Source of the DNA: an uncultured Bacteroidales bacterium
GTDB lineage: Bacteria > Bacteroidota > Bacteroidia > Bacteroidales > P3
Reading direction: 5' to 3'
DNA length: 64,000 nucleotides
NCBI GenBank assembly: GCA_947167075.1
Contig: CAMVGR010000001.1
Coordinates: 124,001 to 188,000, forward strand
Under the pieces are notes generated by a model. That model did no database searches and had not been told where the DNA came from. It worked only from the letters and a program-made list of their open reading frames with translations. Positions 46,523-55,816 of the stretch are shown here, piece after piece. How positions within the stretch are numbered: position 1 is the stretch's first letter; every line of letters starts with the position of its first letter. Both the position numbers and the translations under genes were made by a program.

Positions 46523-48580
46523 ATGAATAAACATGACTATGGTATAATTCGGATTGCTGCAATATGCCTGACAATGATGCAGTTCGGTAGCGCATTTGGG
46601 CAGCGGTTCGCGTGGCAGGACACAAGTCTGAATCTCGATGTACGAGTGGATTGGCTTATAAAAGAACTCACCCTCGACGAGAAACTATCGTTGATGGTAC
46701 ATCAGAATCCTGCCATAGAGAGGGTTGGACTGCCGGCATACAGTTGGTGGAACGAGGCGTTGCATGGTGTGGCACGAGCAGGGGAAGCCACGGTGTACCC
46801 GATGCCGATCGCCCTGGCTGCCACTTTCGACACCCTTATGGTTCGCTCTCTTTTCGCTGATGTTTCGGCAGAAGCCCGCCGCAAATACCGCGAAGCACAG
46901 GATACAGGCTATTGCGGCGACTATGCAGGTCTCACATTCTTTACCCCCAATATCAACATCTTTCGCGACCCTCGATGGGGTAGAGGCATGGAGACTTATG
47001 GCGAGGATCCTTTTCTCACGGCTGTGATGGGGCTGTCCTGTGTGCAAGGTTTGCAGGGAGGACACACTGCTGCGTGCTTGAAACATTTGGCTGTGCACAG
47101 CGGACCGGAGGGTGTGCGCCACCAGTTCGATAGCAAGGTAGAGCCATACGACCTTCGTACAACCTATCTTCCAGCCTTCGAATACATCATTCGGAGAAGC
47201 AATGTGGCACAGGTGATGTGCGGATACAACCGGCTGAATGGTGTGCCGTGTTGTACCCATCGCGAGCTGCTGGTCGACATTCTGCGACACGAGTGGAACT
47301 ACGATGGTATGCTGGTGACCGACTGTTGGGCATTGAACGACACATACGAGCGAGACACAGTGATTCCTCGCCATCGCACCCATGCCTCGGCAGCCTTAGC
47401 CTACGGCGATGCCTTTGGCTCAGAGGTGGATTTGGAGTGCGGCAGTGGTCTGCCTGCATTGAAGCAGGCCGTCGAATACGGCTATGTGTCGGAAGAGAAA
47501 CTGAACGAGCACCTGCGTCGCATTCTTCGCACCCGCCTGTCTGTTACCGACGCAGCGGCCATGCCGGACACAGACCAACATCAGCATGTAGACCCTGTCG
47601 ATGCTGCGGCACGCAGTGTGGTGATGCTTAAAAACGAAGGAGTGCTACCCCTGCAGGAGAACTATCGGGTGCGTCTGGAAGGCCCCAACGTATGGGATTC
47701 GCTGATGCCACTAGGCAACTACAACGGTACTCCCAAACACTGTGTCACCATCGGCGAGGCTTTTGCTACCCATAGTAGCCCTAGCTCGAACACTGTGATC
47801 TATGTAGGCGGCCTCAATCCGCAGCTCGAGGGCGAAGAATTACCGGTGGAAAAAGAAGGATTCTATAAGGGCGACCGTACCCGTATCGAACTGCCGGCAG
47901 AGCAGGTGGAGGCAATTCGCTCGCTACATGCCGAAGGCAACCGCGTGGTGTTGGTACTATGCACGGGTAGTGCTATCGCTTTGGAGGAGGTACTCGACTA
48001 TTGCGATGCAGTGCTAGTGGCATGGTATGGTGGGCAGGAGATGGGCACGGCTCTGTGCGAACTGATCTATGGCAAACGCGACGACTTTGGTCGTCTGCCG
48101 GTGACTTTCTATCGCAGCACCCAGCAGTTGCCGCCCTTCGAAAGCTACGATATGAACGAGCGAACCTATCGCTATATGACCGAACAGCCCCTCTTCCCCT
48201 TCGGCTATGGGCTAAACTACGGACAGATAATGATGGACGAAATCTATCTCTTTAAGAAGGAATTCGAGGTACGTGGCATGTTTTTTATCGAGAATGCAGT
48301 GGCCCCGATCACACGAGTGGTGGTTCAGGTATATCTGAACAATCCGGAGTGGGGCGAGAAGAAACGGTTGGTGGGGCTTGCATCGGTCGATGTCCACTCC
48401 GACCACTCCCATGGTGGCTACAGAATCAAGTTGGATCCATTCTGGTTCCGCCAGTTCAATCCCGAAACAGGCCTGATGGAAGAGCCCGAAGATGGTACAT
48501 CGATGACGCTGCAGGTCGGCCTGAGCAGCGACGACAAGGATCTATATCAAATACCAATAATATATCATAGAAAGAAATGA
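46523..48580 (+). CDS. Glycoside hydrolase family 3 (beta-xylosidase/beta-glucosidase type), secreted
   Basis: 685 residues from ATG at 46523, with an N-terminal export signal (IAAICLTMMQFGSAFG). GH3 N domain about 30-345, with KHLAVHSGPE (187-196) and nucleophile Asp267 in GMLVTDCWA. GH3 C domain about 370-560 with GGLNPQLEGEE and RLPVTFYRSTQQLPPF, then a fibronectin-like end. It resembles BxlB-type xylosidases of about 850 residues but is shorter. The stretch between LGNYNGTPKH and VIYVGGLNP is much condensed. It removes terminal beta-linked sugars from oligosaccharides in the periplasm. It overlaps the GH29 gene by 4 bp. Confidence 0.92.
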   Translation: MNKHDYGIIRIAAICLTMMQFGSAFGQRFAWQDTSLNLDVRVDWLIKELTLDEKLSLMVHQNPAIERVGLPAYSWWNEALHGVARAGEATVYPMPIALAATFDTLMVRSLFADVSAEARRKYREAQDTGYCGDYAGLTFFTPNINIFRDPRWGRGMETYGEDPFLTAVMGLSCVQGLQGGHTAACLKHLAVHSGPEGVRHQFDSKVEPYDLRTTYLPAFEYIIRRSNVAQVMCGYNRLNGVPCCTHRELLVDILRHEWNYDGMLVTDCWALNDTYERDTVIPRHRTHASAALAYGDAFGSEVDLECGSGLPALKQAVEYGYVSEEKLNEHLRRILRTRLSVTDAAAMPDTDQHQHVDPVDAAARSVVMLKNEGVLPLQENYRVRLEGPNVWDSLMPLGNYNGTPKHCVTIGEAFATHSSPSSNTVIYVGGLNPQLEGEELPVEKEGFYKGDRTRIELPAEQVEAIRSLHAEGNRVVLVLCTGSAIALEEVLDYCDAVLVAWYGGQEMGTALCELIYGKRDDFGRLPVTFYRSTQQLPPFESYDMNERTYRYMTEQPLFPFGYGLNYGQIMMDEIYLFKKEFEVRGMFFIENAVAPITRVVVQVYLNNPEWGEKKRLVGLASVDVHSDHSHGGYRIKLDPFWFRQFNPETGLMEEPEDGTSMTLQVGLSSDDKDLYQIPIIYHRKK

Positions 48581-49872
48581 AGAAGACAACACTGTTAGGA
48601 CTGATGTTCTTGATGGGGATGCTGGGCACGGCAAAGGCCCAACACGACTCTATCCCCGAATCGGACCCCGCTATATTGCAACGCATCGACGAGTGGCAGG
48701 ATTTGAAATTTGGATTCATGATGCATTGGGGAATCTACGCCCAATGGGGGGTGGTGGAGAGCTGGAGCATCTGCAACGAGCCGTGGATAGTGCGTGAGAA
48801 GCTGGGAACAAAGGGCCCCATCAGAGGCACTTCCGGTGAGGATTATTACATCTACAAGCATGCCTACCAGTCGCTCAACACCACTTTCAATCCTACCCGC
48901 TTCGACCCGAAGGCATGGGCACAGATGGCCAAACGCGCCGGCATGAAGTACCTGGTCTTCACCACCAAGCACCACGATGGGTTTGCTATGTTCGACACCA
49001 AATACTCTTCCTATAGCAGCATGGGACGGGATTGCCCTGCAAAGCGGGACTTTACCCGCGAGGTGGTCGATGCCTTCCGTGGCGAGAATATGTGGATCGG
49101 ACTCTATTTCTCCAAACCGGATTGGCACTGCGACGACTATTGGGCCCACGAGTGGGCTACACCCGACCGCAATGTGAACTACAACATTATAGACCATCCC
49201 GACCGCTGGCAGCGATATAAAGAGTTTACATACAACCAGGTGAGGGAACTGACCCACAACTATGGCCGCATCGACATACTTTGGCTCGATGGCGGATGGG
49301 TAAGACCGGCCTGGAGTGTCAACGACGAAACCCGCCCATGGCTGGGTTGTAGCGGACAAATTCAGGACATCGACATGCCTCGGCTGGCCACCATTGCCCG
49401 CGAGACGAACCCACAGATGCTGATTGTGGACCGTTCGGTCGGCGGACGCTACGAGAACTATCGCACTCCTGAGAAAGAGGTGCCCGATTCGCTTCTGCCA
49501 TACCCCTGGGAAACCTGTATGACCATGGGCGACAGCTGGAGCTATGTGCCCAACGATCATTATAAAAGCACCAAGACCCTCGTCCACATGCTTTGCGATG
49601 TGGTCGCTAAGGGCGGCAATCTGCTACTCAACGTGGGACCCGATGCCGACGGAAACCTGCCCGCCGAAGCCCTGCAGCGAATGGACGAAATGGGCCAATG
49701 GCTCGACCAATATGGCTATGCTATCTACTCGACTCGACCGTTGTATCCATATTGTGAAGGTAATATCCGCTACACACAGAGCAAAGACGGCAAACACCAG
49801 TATGCCATCACCCTCGTCGAAGAGCCCCCTTATGCCATAGTTCGCGAACTGAAAGGAAAACAGCGTAAATAG
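48577..49872 (+). CDS. Alpha-L-fucosidase, glycoside hydrolase family 29
   Basis: 431 residues with a signal peptide (MKKTTLLGLMFLMGMLGTAKA). GH29 barrel motifs: FGFMMHWGIYA (45-55), TTKHHDGFAMFD (129-140) and RIDILWLDGGW (231-241), with Asp238 the likely nucleophile. NVGPDADGNLP marks the barrel end. It has only a very short C-terminal beta part, so it is the compact form. It releases alpha-linked fucose from glycans. Joined with the GH3 gene it forms a two-gene glycan degradation operon without SusC/SusD. Confidence 0.95.
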   Translation: MKKTTLLGLMFLMGMLGTAKAQHDSIPESDPAILQRIDEWQDLKFGFMMHWGIYAQWGVVESWSICNEPWIVREKLGTKGPIRGTSGEDYYIYKHAYQSLNTTFNPTRFDPKAWAQMAKRAGMKYLVFTTKHHDGFAMFDTKYSSYSSMGRDCPAKRDFTREVVDAFRGENMWIGLYFSKPDWHCDDYWAHEWATPDRNVNYNIIDHPDRWQRYKEFTYNQVRELTHNYGRIDILWLDGGWVRPAWSVNDETRPWLGCSGQIQDIDMPRLATIARETNPQMLIVDRSVGGRYENYRTPEKEVPDSLLPYPWETCMTMGDSWSYVPNDHYKSTKTLVHMLCDVVAKGGNLLLNVGPDADGNLPAEALQRMDEMGQWLDQYGYAIYSTRPLYPYCEGNIRYTQSKDGKHQYAITLVEEPPYAIVRELKGKQRK

Positions 49873-49949
49873 CTTCGATAGCACTAGTCTACAACCCTTT
49901 ACCGCACTTCGAGCGCCGCTGCGACGCTTCTACACAGTATCTCCACCGT

Positions 49950-50004
49950 GCAGTCACGGTTCATCTACGGTGCATGTACGGTGCATGTACGGTTGAAGTA
50001 CGGT
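49950..50004 (-). repeat. 11-bp unit array, family A, copy f
   Basis: On the minus strand five units (50004 to 49950) end ACTTCA, ACATGC, ACATGC, AGATGA and GACTGC. No conserved tail follows. It lies between the convergent fucosidase and miaA genes (49873-50167); nothing else is seen in that gap. Confidence 0.95.
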
Positions 50005-50167
50005 GTAGGCTCGGTATGTGCCAGTACTTTAGTCTTTTATGAAGTCAAGTGGTTTCTATGCTTCTGACAACCAGCATATTGCCGGTGCTAGATATTGTCA
50101 GGTAGAGAGTAGAGACCGTTCGACTGTGTAATCCACACGACAAAGTGCTGTAGATGAGGATGTAAGG

Positions 50168-50998
50168 TCAGGATGCTTGGTAGCGGCGTAGCCAGGTGAG
50201 TTGTTTGCGGGCGTAGTGCCACGTGTTGAGCTTGATGTTGGCTATGGCTTCATCCTGGGTACATTGTCCATCGAGGTACTGGAAGAGTTCCTTGTATCCC
50301 ACTGTGTTGAGGGTGTTTAGATGACGATATGGGAGGAGCGATGCCACTTCGTCGAGTAGGCCGTCGTGCATCATGGCGTCGACGCGCCGGTCGATTCTGT
50401 TCCGCAGTTCGGCTCGCTCGGTCGAAAGCACACGTATGTCTATATCGAACTGTCGCTCCACTGCGGGTTGCGAGGCTATCACTTCGCTGTATGGCTGTCC
50501 GGTCATGAGGCACACTTCGAGTGCACGTTGCAAACGCACCGGATTGCGAAGGTCCACTCGAGCGTAGTAGGCAGGGTCGAGCAGTTGAAGCTGGGTGCGT
50601 TTCTCTTCGAGCGACATCTGTTGTAGACTGGTTCGCAACTCGGCAGTAGGATTGGGCATCTGGCTGATATGACCCCGAAGGGCATCGATATAGAGGCCGC
50701 TACCTCCGACGGCAACGACGGTGTCGTGTGTCTCGAACAGTGTGTCGATCACCTGCATAGCATCCTCGCTGTAGTCGTAGATGTTGTATGGCTCTGCTAC
50801 GGAGCGGCAGGCGATGAAATGGTGAGGTACTGTGGCGAGCTCCTCGTCGGTAGGTCTGGCCACACCGATGCGCATCTCGCGATAGAATTGGCGCGAGTCG
50901 CAGGAGACAATTTCGGTATGCATCTCCTGTGCTAGCTTCACGGCATAGGCCGTCTTGCCGACGGCGGTGGGTCCGGCAACGATGATCAGTTGCTTCAC
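50168..50998 (-). CDS. miaA: tRNA dimethylallyltransferase
   Basis: 276 residues starting at GTG 50998, which overlaps the aroA stop (GTGA). The reading frame stays open far upstream inside aroA, but only this start gives the family N-terminus MKQLIIVAGPTAVGKTA (P-loop at 8-16). Other marks are SCDSRQFYREM, VGGSGLYIDAL and NTVGYKELFQYLDG. It adds a dimethylallyl group to A37 of tRNAs reading UNN codons. Last gene of the dnaG operon. Confidence 0.96.
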   Translation of the reverse strand: MKQLIIVAGPTAVGKTAYAVKLAQEMHTEIVSCDSRQFYREMRIGVARPTDEELATVPHHFIACRSVAEPYNIYDYSEDAMQVIDTLFETHDTVVAVGGSGLYIDALRGHISQMPNPTAELRTSLQQMSLEEKRTQLQLLDPAYYARVDLRNPVRLQRALEVCLMTGQPYSEVIASQPAVERQFDIDIRVLSTERAELRNRIDRRVDAMMHDGLLDEVASLLPYRHLNTLNTVGYKELFQYLDGQCTQDEAIANIKLNTWHYARKQLTWLRRYQAS

Positions 50999-52224
50999 TT
51001 GCTGTTCAGTACCTTGTCGAATTCGTCCCAAAACTCGGGGAACGACTTGTTGACGACCTCTGGGGCTTCTATCTCCAAGTCGGGAAACAGTAGCCGAAGC
51101 GGAGCAAACGCCATGGCTATGCGATGGTCGCCATAGGTTCGTACAGGCTCGGTGGGGTGCAGAGGCGAGGGGAGGATGTGCATCTCTTCCTGTGTCGCCT
51201 TCACGACGGCACCCATACGGCAGAGCTCGTTGGTGATGGCAATCATGCGGTCGCTCTCTTTCAGGGCTATATTGCTGACTCCCTTCAGCAGGGCACGTTG
51301 GCCCGAGGCGGCGGCAGCAACAGCGAAGGTGGGAACCAAGTCGGGGCAGTCGATGCAATTGAACAGCACAGTCTTTTGGCGTTCGCCGCCCCCCTGTATG
51401 GTGATGCTGCGGCCCGAAGAGCGGTAGGGGGATCGCACCTCGGTGCTTCGCACACCCAGCATGCTGAAGAAGCGGTCGGTAGCCGAGTCGCCCTGGCATG
51501 ACTCTAGCTGCAGCCCCAGGAGCCGGATGCGCAAGTCGGGACGGAGCAGTGCCATGGTGTAGAAGTAGGATGCCGACGACCAGTCGCGTTCGATGGTGAT
51601 GGTGGCTGCTTTGGGATGGCCTATAAAGTGCTCTACATAGTAGGTACGGCCATTCGACGAGCGGCGCACGTCGATGCCTGCTTGTCGCAGTGCATCGGCT
51701 GTCATTTCTATATATGGCCGCGACGTGGGGCGCTGTATCATGGTGAGGGAGAGTCCCTCGGGCAGCCTGGGGGCAACGAGTAGAAGTGCACTGACAAACT
51801 GGCTGCTGAGCAGCGGGTCGACGCTGACGGTGCGTCTCGTGGGTGTCCCTCCCTGTATCTGTACTGGCAGGAATCCTTCAGTCTCTGTACACTCGACACG
51901 GAATCCCAATTGCCGCAGGGCATTGATGAGTGGAGCCATCGGACGCTGACAGAGGCGGTCGTCGCCTGTAAGGATGTGATGGCCAGGAGTGAGCGCTAGT
52001 AGCGGCATCATAAAGCGGGCCACCGATCCGGCATTGTTGCAATAGAAGATGTCGGATGTGTTGCTCTCCAACTGTGTCAGAAGTTTTCTCAACAGTTTGG
52101 TGTCGTCGGACGATGACAACTTCCCAATACGGAAGTGGCTACCCATCAGATGGTTGATCATTAACCATCGGTTACTCATGCTTTTGGAAGCAGGCAGATT
52201 GATTCGTATGTCGTTGGTATTCAT
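50995..52224 (-). CDS. aroA: 3-phosphoshikimate 1-carboxyvinyltransferase (EPSP synthase)
   Basis: 409 residues. Substrate motif LPASKSMSNRWLMINHL at the N-terminus, NNAGSVARFMMPLLAL (the glyphosate/PEP loop region, where family members have G-T-A-x-R), DCPDLVPTFAVAAAAS, KESDRM and DHRIAMAFA. Residues at the PEP loop are N-A-G-S-V-A-R, so it belongs to a divergent class. It joins shikimate-3-phosphate and PEP on the way to chorismate. It overlaps both neighbours by 4 bp. Confidence 0.94.
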   Translation of the reverse strand: MNTNDIRINLPASKSMSNRWLMINHLMGSHFRIGKLSSSDDTKLLRKLLTQLESNTSDIFYCNNAGSVARFMMPLLALTPGHHILTGDDRLCQRPMAPLINALRQLGFRVECTETEGFLPVQIQGGTPTRRTVSVDPLLSSQFVSALLLVAPRLPEGLSLTMIQRPTSRPYIEMTADALRQAGIDVRRSSNGRTYYVEHFIGHPKAATITIERDWSSASYFYTMALLRPDLRIRLLGLQLESCQGDSATDRFFSMLGVRSTEVRSPYRSSGRSITIQGGGERQKTVLFNCIDCPDLVPTFAVAAAASGQRALLKGVSNIALKESDRMIAITNELCRMGAVVKATQEEMHILPSPLHPTEPVRTYGDHRIAMAFAPLRLLFPDLEIEAPEVVNKSFPEFWDEFDKVLNSK

Positions 52225-53447
52225 TTAATGTTATACACTTTCAATTTACGGTATAGTGAACGTTCGGAGATGTGCAGCTCTTCTGCGGCGAGTTTCCTAT
52301 TGCCACCGGTGCGCTCCAGTGCCCGTAGGATGGCGTGTTTCTCGCGGTCTTCAAGATTGATGCTTTCATCTTCGATTATTTCTGGGGTTACAAACTCTTC
52401 TTCCTGTGGTGAGATAGGTTGATAGGTGTTGGGTGGCAGTTGCGAGGTTGGTGTGTTCGGTTCGCCGACTACAGCCCACTGTCCGGTGCCGGTGGTCATT
52501 CGGCTGACCATCTGTCGCAAATCGTTGATCTCCTGTCGCATTTCGTTTATCATCTGCCCCATGGTGAGTGCTTTGAGCAGTAGCTCGCGGTCGGTGATCT
52601 GGCTGGATTGCTGCCTTTGGTCAGAAACCACTGCTGGCATGCGTTCGCTGGTGGGAACAAAACTAAGGTAGTTTTGCAATATGGCTGGCGTGATGGTGCG
52701 TTCGGTCTCCACTACTGCGATTTGCTCGGTAATGTTTTTTAGCTCGCGTACATTGCCATACCATGGATATTCCATAATCATGTGTTTGGCTTCGTCGGTG
52801 AGGACGATGGGGGGCATGTGGTATTTCTCGGCCACGTCGGAGGAGAACTTGCGGAACAGCAGGGGTATGTCGTCCTTGCGTTCTCTCAGGGGTGGTAGAT
52901 AGATGCTAATCTGGTTAAGGCGATAGTAAAGGTCTTCGCGGAAGCGACCCTGACGAATGGCATTGGCTATGTCGACGTTGGTGGCCGCCACTACTCGAAC
53001 GTTGATCTTTTGTGGAGTAGAACTGCCTACAGGTATTATCTCTCCATTTTCGAGCACTCGAAGCAGCTTCACCTGCATGGCAAGGGGTAGTTCTCCTATT
53101 TCGTCGAGGAAGATAGTCCCGCCGTCGGCCTCTTCGAAGTATCCTTTCCTGCTGCGGTCGGCTCCGGTGAAGGCCCCTTTCACATGACCGAAGAGCTCGC
53201 TCTCGATGGTGCCTTCGGGAATGGCTCCACAGTTGACGCTGATGAGTCCGTGCCCTTGTTTGACATGCTTTCGTAGGCTATTCTCGTGTATGATGCGGGA
53301 GAAGACATCCTTACCGACGCCACTCTCTCCGGTGATGAGTATGGAAAGGTCGGTGGGGGCCACTTGTATGGCTTTGTTTAGGGCTAGGTCGAGACGTGGG
53401 TCGTTGCCTATTATGTCGTAGCGTAGTTTGATATTCTTGATATCCAT
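52221..53447 (-). CDS. Sigma-54-dependent transcriptional activator without receiver domain
   Basis: 408 residues: AAA+ domain from the very start (Walker A GESGVGKD 40-47, GAFTGA 91-96, Walker B TIFLDEIGELP), a Gln/Pro-rich linker (about 280-350) and a Fis-type HTH at the end (LERTGGNRKLAAEELHISER). No N-terminal receiver or PAS domain, so it is controlled by level or by a partner. It sits between dnaG and aroA in a housekeeping operon. It implies an RpoN elsewhere in the genome. Confidence 0.93.
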   Translation of the reverse strand: MDIKNIKLRYDIIGNDPRLDLALNKAIQVAPTDLSILITGESGVGKDVFSRIIHENSLRKHVKQGHGLISVNCGAIPEGTIESELFGHVKGAFTGADRSRKGYFEEADGGTIFLDEIGELPLAMQVKLLRVLENGEIIPVGSSTPQKINVRVVAATNVDIANAIRQGRFREDLYYRLNQISIYLPPLRERKDDIPLLFRKFSSDVAEKYHMPPIVLTDEAKHMIMEYPWYGNVRELKNITEQIAVVETERTITPAILQNYLSFVPTSERMPAVVSDQRQQSSQITDRELLLKALTMGQMINEMRQEINDLRQMVSRMTTGTGQWAVVGEPNTPTSQLPPNTYQPISPQEEEFVTPEIIEDESINLEDREKHAILRALERTGGNRKLAAEELHISERSLYRKLKVYNIK

Positions 53448-53450
53448 ATT

Positions 53451-55481
53451 CTAATATGCGTTATAGTGAGGCGATATCACGATGTTTCGTGCTTTTTGTA
53501 GTTGATGGCTCACCGAGGTGTATTCTTTGATTTGTGCCAGTAGTTCGCGCTGCTTTTCTTCGTCGGCGTTTCGCAGCTGTTCGCGACAGTCGTTTATCAT
53601 CTGTGACAGTCGGTGGTTCTTGAATGCATACACGCTGTCGGTGACATCCTGCAGCAGGTTGTCGTTGGCTTTGGGCACGTAGACTCCCATCTCTTTCACT
53701 TTCCTGTCCCAGCCTGGGCATAGTGAATAGGTGTCCATCATGAGGGTGATGGCAAAAGTGCGCAGCTGTTCGTCGTCGGAGTTTAGAAAATGCTGTGTGT
53801 CGATATGATGGGTGATGTCGACCATGAGGGTGCACTGTTCGAAGATGCGTTGGCACAGTGGATGGGCAAAGGAGAGTGCATCTTGCCGCAGTTCGGTAAT
53901 GATGATTTCGGCTGCAGAGTATGTCACTATCTTTTTGTCGTTGTCGTTGGTGCCAAACTCTTGCGAGATGGGTTCGTTGCCGTTGTTGAGCAGCAATTGT
54001 ATGAGGTGACGCTCCACCTCGGTGGGAGGGTAGGTGCCGTGTGGCTTGCTGGCGGATGTGTAGGAGGCTTCGTCGGTAGGCTGTGCTGGTTCGGGGGCTG
54101 CGTCGGGTGTGGCCTCGGAAGCGGCTCGAGCTGTTTGCTCCTCTTTGTGCTGTTGTTCGTAGGCTTTCTGTCGGTTCGCATTGGCGGCCTTTCCCACTGC
54201 AGACGACAGTACCGCTTCGTCTACATGAAGTAGGAACGCACACTGACGGACATATTCGGCCCTCTCCAGCATGTCGCTCACGAGTGCTATGCTGTGGGCT
54301 GTGTCGGTAATGAGTTCGGCACGCCGTATGGGGTCGTCTTTGACCGATTCGAGCTGCACCCGTGTCTTGAACATGATGAAGTTTTCCTCGTGCTTGGCTA
54401 GGTATTCCTGCAGGGCCGTCGAACCATACTTCTGAGCATAGCTGTCGGGGTCTTCCCCGTCGGGAAAGAGCACTAGACGTACGTGCATGCCTTCCGAAAA
54501 GAGCAAGTCGACGGCACGTAGTGCGGCTTTGATGCCTGCCGAATCGCCGTCGTAGAGCACGGTGACGTTTGGCGTGTATCGTTTGATGAGTCGTATCTGT
54601 TCGGTGGTGAGCGATGTGCCACACGAGGCCACGGTGTTCTCCACGCCTGACTGATGCATGCTTACCACATCGACATTGCCTTCGACAAGATAGCATTTGT
54701 TGGCCTTCGAGATGGCGGTCCGTGCCTGGTAGAGTCCGTAGAGTATTCTGCTTTTGTTGTAGATGTCCGAGTCGGGCGAATTGACGTACTTGGCAGCCTG
54801 TTTCTCGCTGCTCAGTATACGCCCGCTGAATCCTAACACCCTGCCGGAAATGCTGTAGATGGGGAACATGACGCGCCCACGGAAGCGGTCGTATTTCTTG
54901 TCGCCCTCTTCTTTGATGATGGTGAGGCCGGTCTTCTCCAGCACCGTCTCGCTATATCCGTTCTGGATGGCATGGTCGGTAAAGTTCGACCATTCGTCGA
55001 GGCAATAGCCGAGTCCGAACTTGCGGATGATCTCGTCGCTCAAACCCCTTTGGTGGAAATAGCTAAGGCCTATGGCTCGCCCCATTTCGTTGTTCCAAAG
55101 CAGGTCGCTGAAGTATTTTTGTGCAAATTCGCTTACGTGGAACAGTCCGTCGCGCTCGTTTTGTCGCTGTTGCTGCTCGGGTGTGAGCTCCTCTTCGTGT
55201 ATCTCGATGTTGTATTTTCTGGCCAGCCATTGCAGCGCTTCGGGATAGGTGTAGTGCTCGTGCTTTTTCAGAAAAGCCACTACATCGCCGGCTTCTCCGC
55301 ATCCAAAGCATTTGTAGATTCCCTTCGAGGGTGATACATAGAAGGATGGTGTCTTTTCGTTGTGGAAAGGACAACACCCGATATGATTGGCACCTCTTTT
55401 TTTCAAACTCACGAAGTCGCCTATCACTTCCTCTATCCGGGCCGCATCCATGATGCGTTGTATAGTTTCTTGATCTATCAT
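53451..55481 (-). CDS. dnaG: DNA primase
   Basis: 676 residues from ATG at 55481 (MIDQETIQRIMDAARIEEVI); the frame is open upstream but passes through the promoter. Zinc site Cys37, His40, Cys58, Cys61 (CPFHNEKTPSFYV, KCFGCGEAGD). TOPRIM with YLVEGNVDVVSMHQSG and VLYDGDSAGIKAAL. The C-terminal part has a Pro/Thr/Ala-rich linker (about 550-590) and the DnaB-binding helical domain. It makes RNA primers at the fork. First gene of the operon dnaG, sigma-54 activator, aroA, miaA. Confidence 0.96.
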   Translation of the reverse strand: MIDQETIQRIMDAARIEEVIGDFVSLKKRGANHIGCCPFHNEKTPSFYVSPSKGIYKCFGCGEAGDVVAFLKKHEHYTYPEALQWLARKYNIEIHEEELTPEQQQRQNERDGLFHVSEFAQKYFSDLLWNNEMGRAIGLSYFHQRGLSDEIIRKFGLGYCLDEWSNFTDHAIQNGYSETVLEKTGLTIIKEEGDKKYDRFRGRVMFPIYSISGRVLGFSGRILSSEKQAAKYVNSPDSDIYNKSRILYGLYQARTAISKANKCYLVEGNVDVVSMHQSGVENTVASCGTSLTTEQIRLIKRYTPNVTVLYDGDSAGIKAALRAVDLLFSEGMHVRLVLFPDGEDPDSYAQKYGSTALQEYLAKHEENFIMFKTRVQLESVKDDPIRRAELITDTAHSIALVSDMLERAEYVRQCAFLLHVDEAVLSSAVGKAANANRQKAYEQQHKEEQTARAASEATPDAAPEPAQPTDEASYTSASKPHGTYPPTEVERHLIQLLLNNGNEPISQEFGTNDNDKKIVTYSAAEIIITELRQDALSFAHPLCQRIFEQCTLMVDITHHIDTQHFLNSDDEQLRTFAITLMMDTYSLCPGWDRKVKEMGVYVPKANDNLLQDVTDSVYAFKNHRLSQMINDCREQLRNADEEKQRELLAQIKEYTSVSHQLQKARNIVISPHYNAY

Positions 55482-55493
55482 AGATACAAATTG

Positions 55494-55501
55494 CAAAGAT
55501 A
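55494..55501 (-). promoter_or_regulatory. Promoter -7 box of dnaG operon
   Basis: Minus-strand TATCTTTG followed by CAA, 12 bp before the dnaG start. The -33 box is not clear. Confidence 0.65.
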
Positions 55502-55816
55502 CATTAAATTTTTCATATATATAAAAATAAGTTATAAAAAGTGTTTCCAAGGGTTGTAAAAAAGAATGATACAGGTTGTTGCAGAAGCGCAAAACATCCT
55601 TTCCGGATCCGACAGAGATGTGTGCAACCGTCTGTCGATTTGGCCAGGCGATGGTTTGGAAATACGATAGGCGAACAGCGAATGCATTCTGTAGTCGGCC
55701 TCCCCCTATAGCTGCAGGTTTAGCAGACTGGAGGCAGGCCACTCTCCTTGCTCTGTCTATGTATCTTCTCCTGCTCATCACATTGTTTTTACCTACCTAT
55801 CTCTTACCCTTCTGAT

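Noticed and set aside
4144-50004. 11-bp arrays as CRISPR arrays
   Set aside because: The units are far too short, abut one another without spacers, and no cas genes are present.
4144-50004. 11-bp arrays as REP/BIME-type hairpins or terminators
   Set aside because: The units are direct repeats with no inverted partner, so they cannot form a stable stem, and no T-run follows.
50999-51499. An N-terminal extension of miaA by 167 residues
   Set aside because: The extra residues are an out-of-frame reading of aroA; GTG at 50998 gives the family start.
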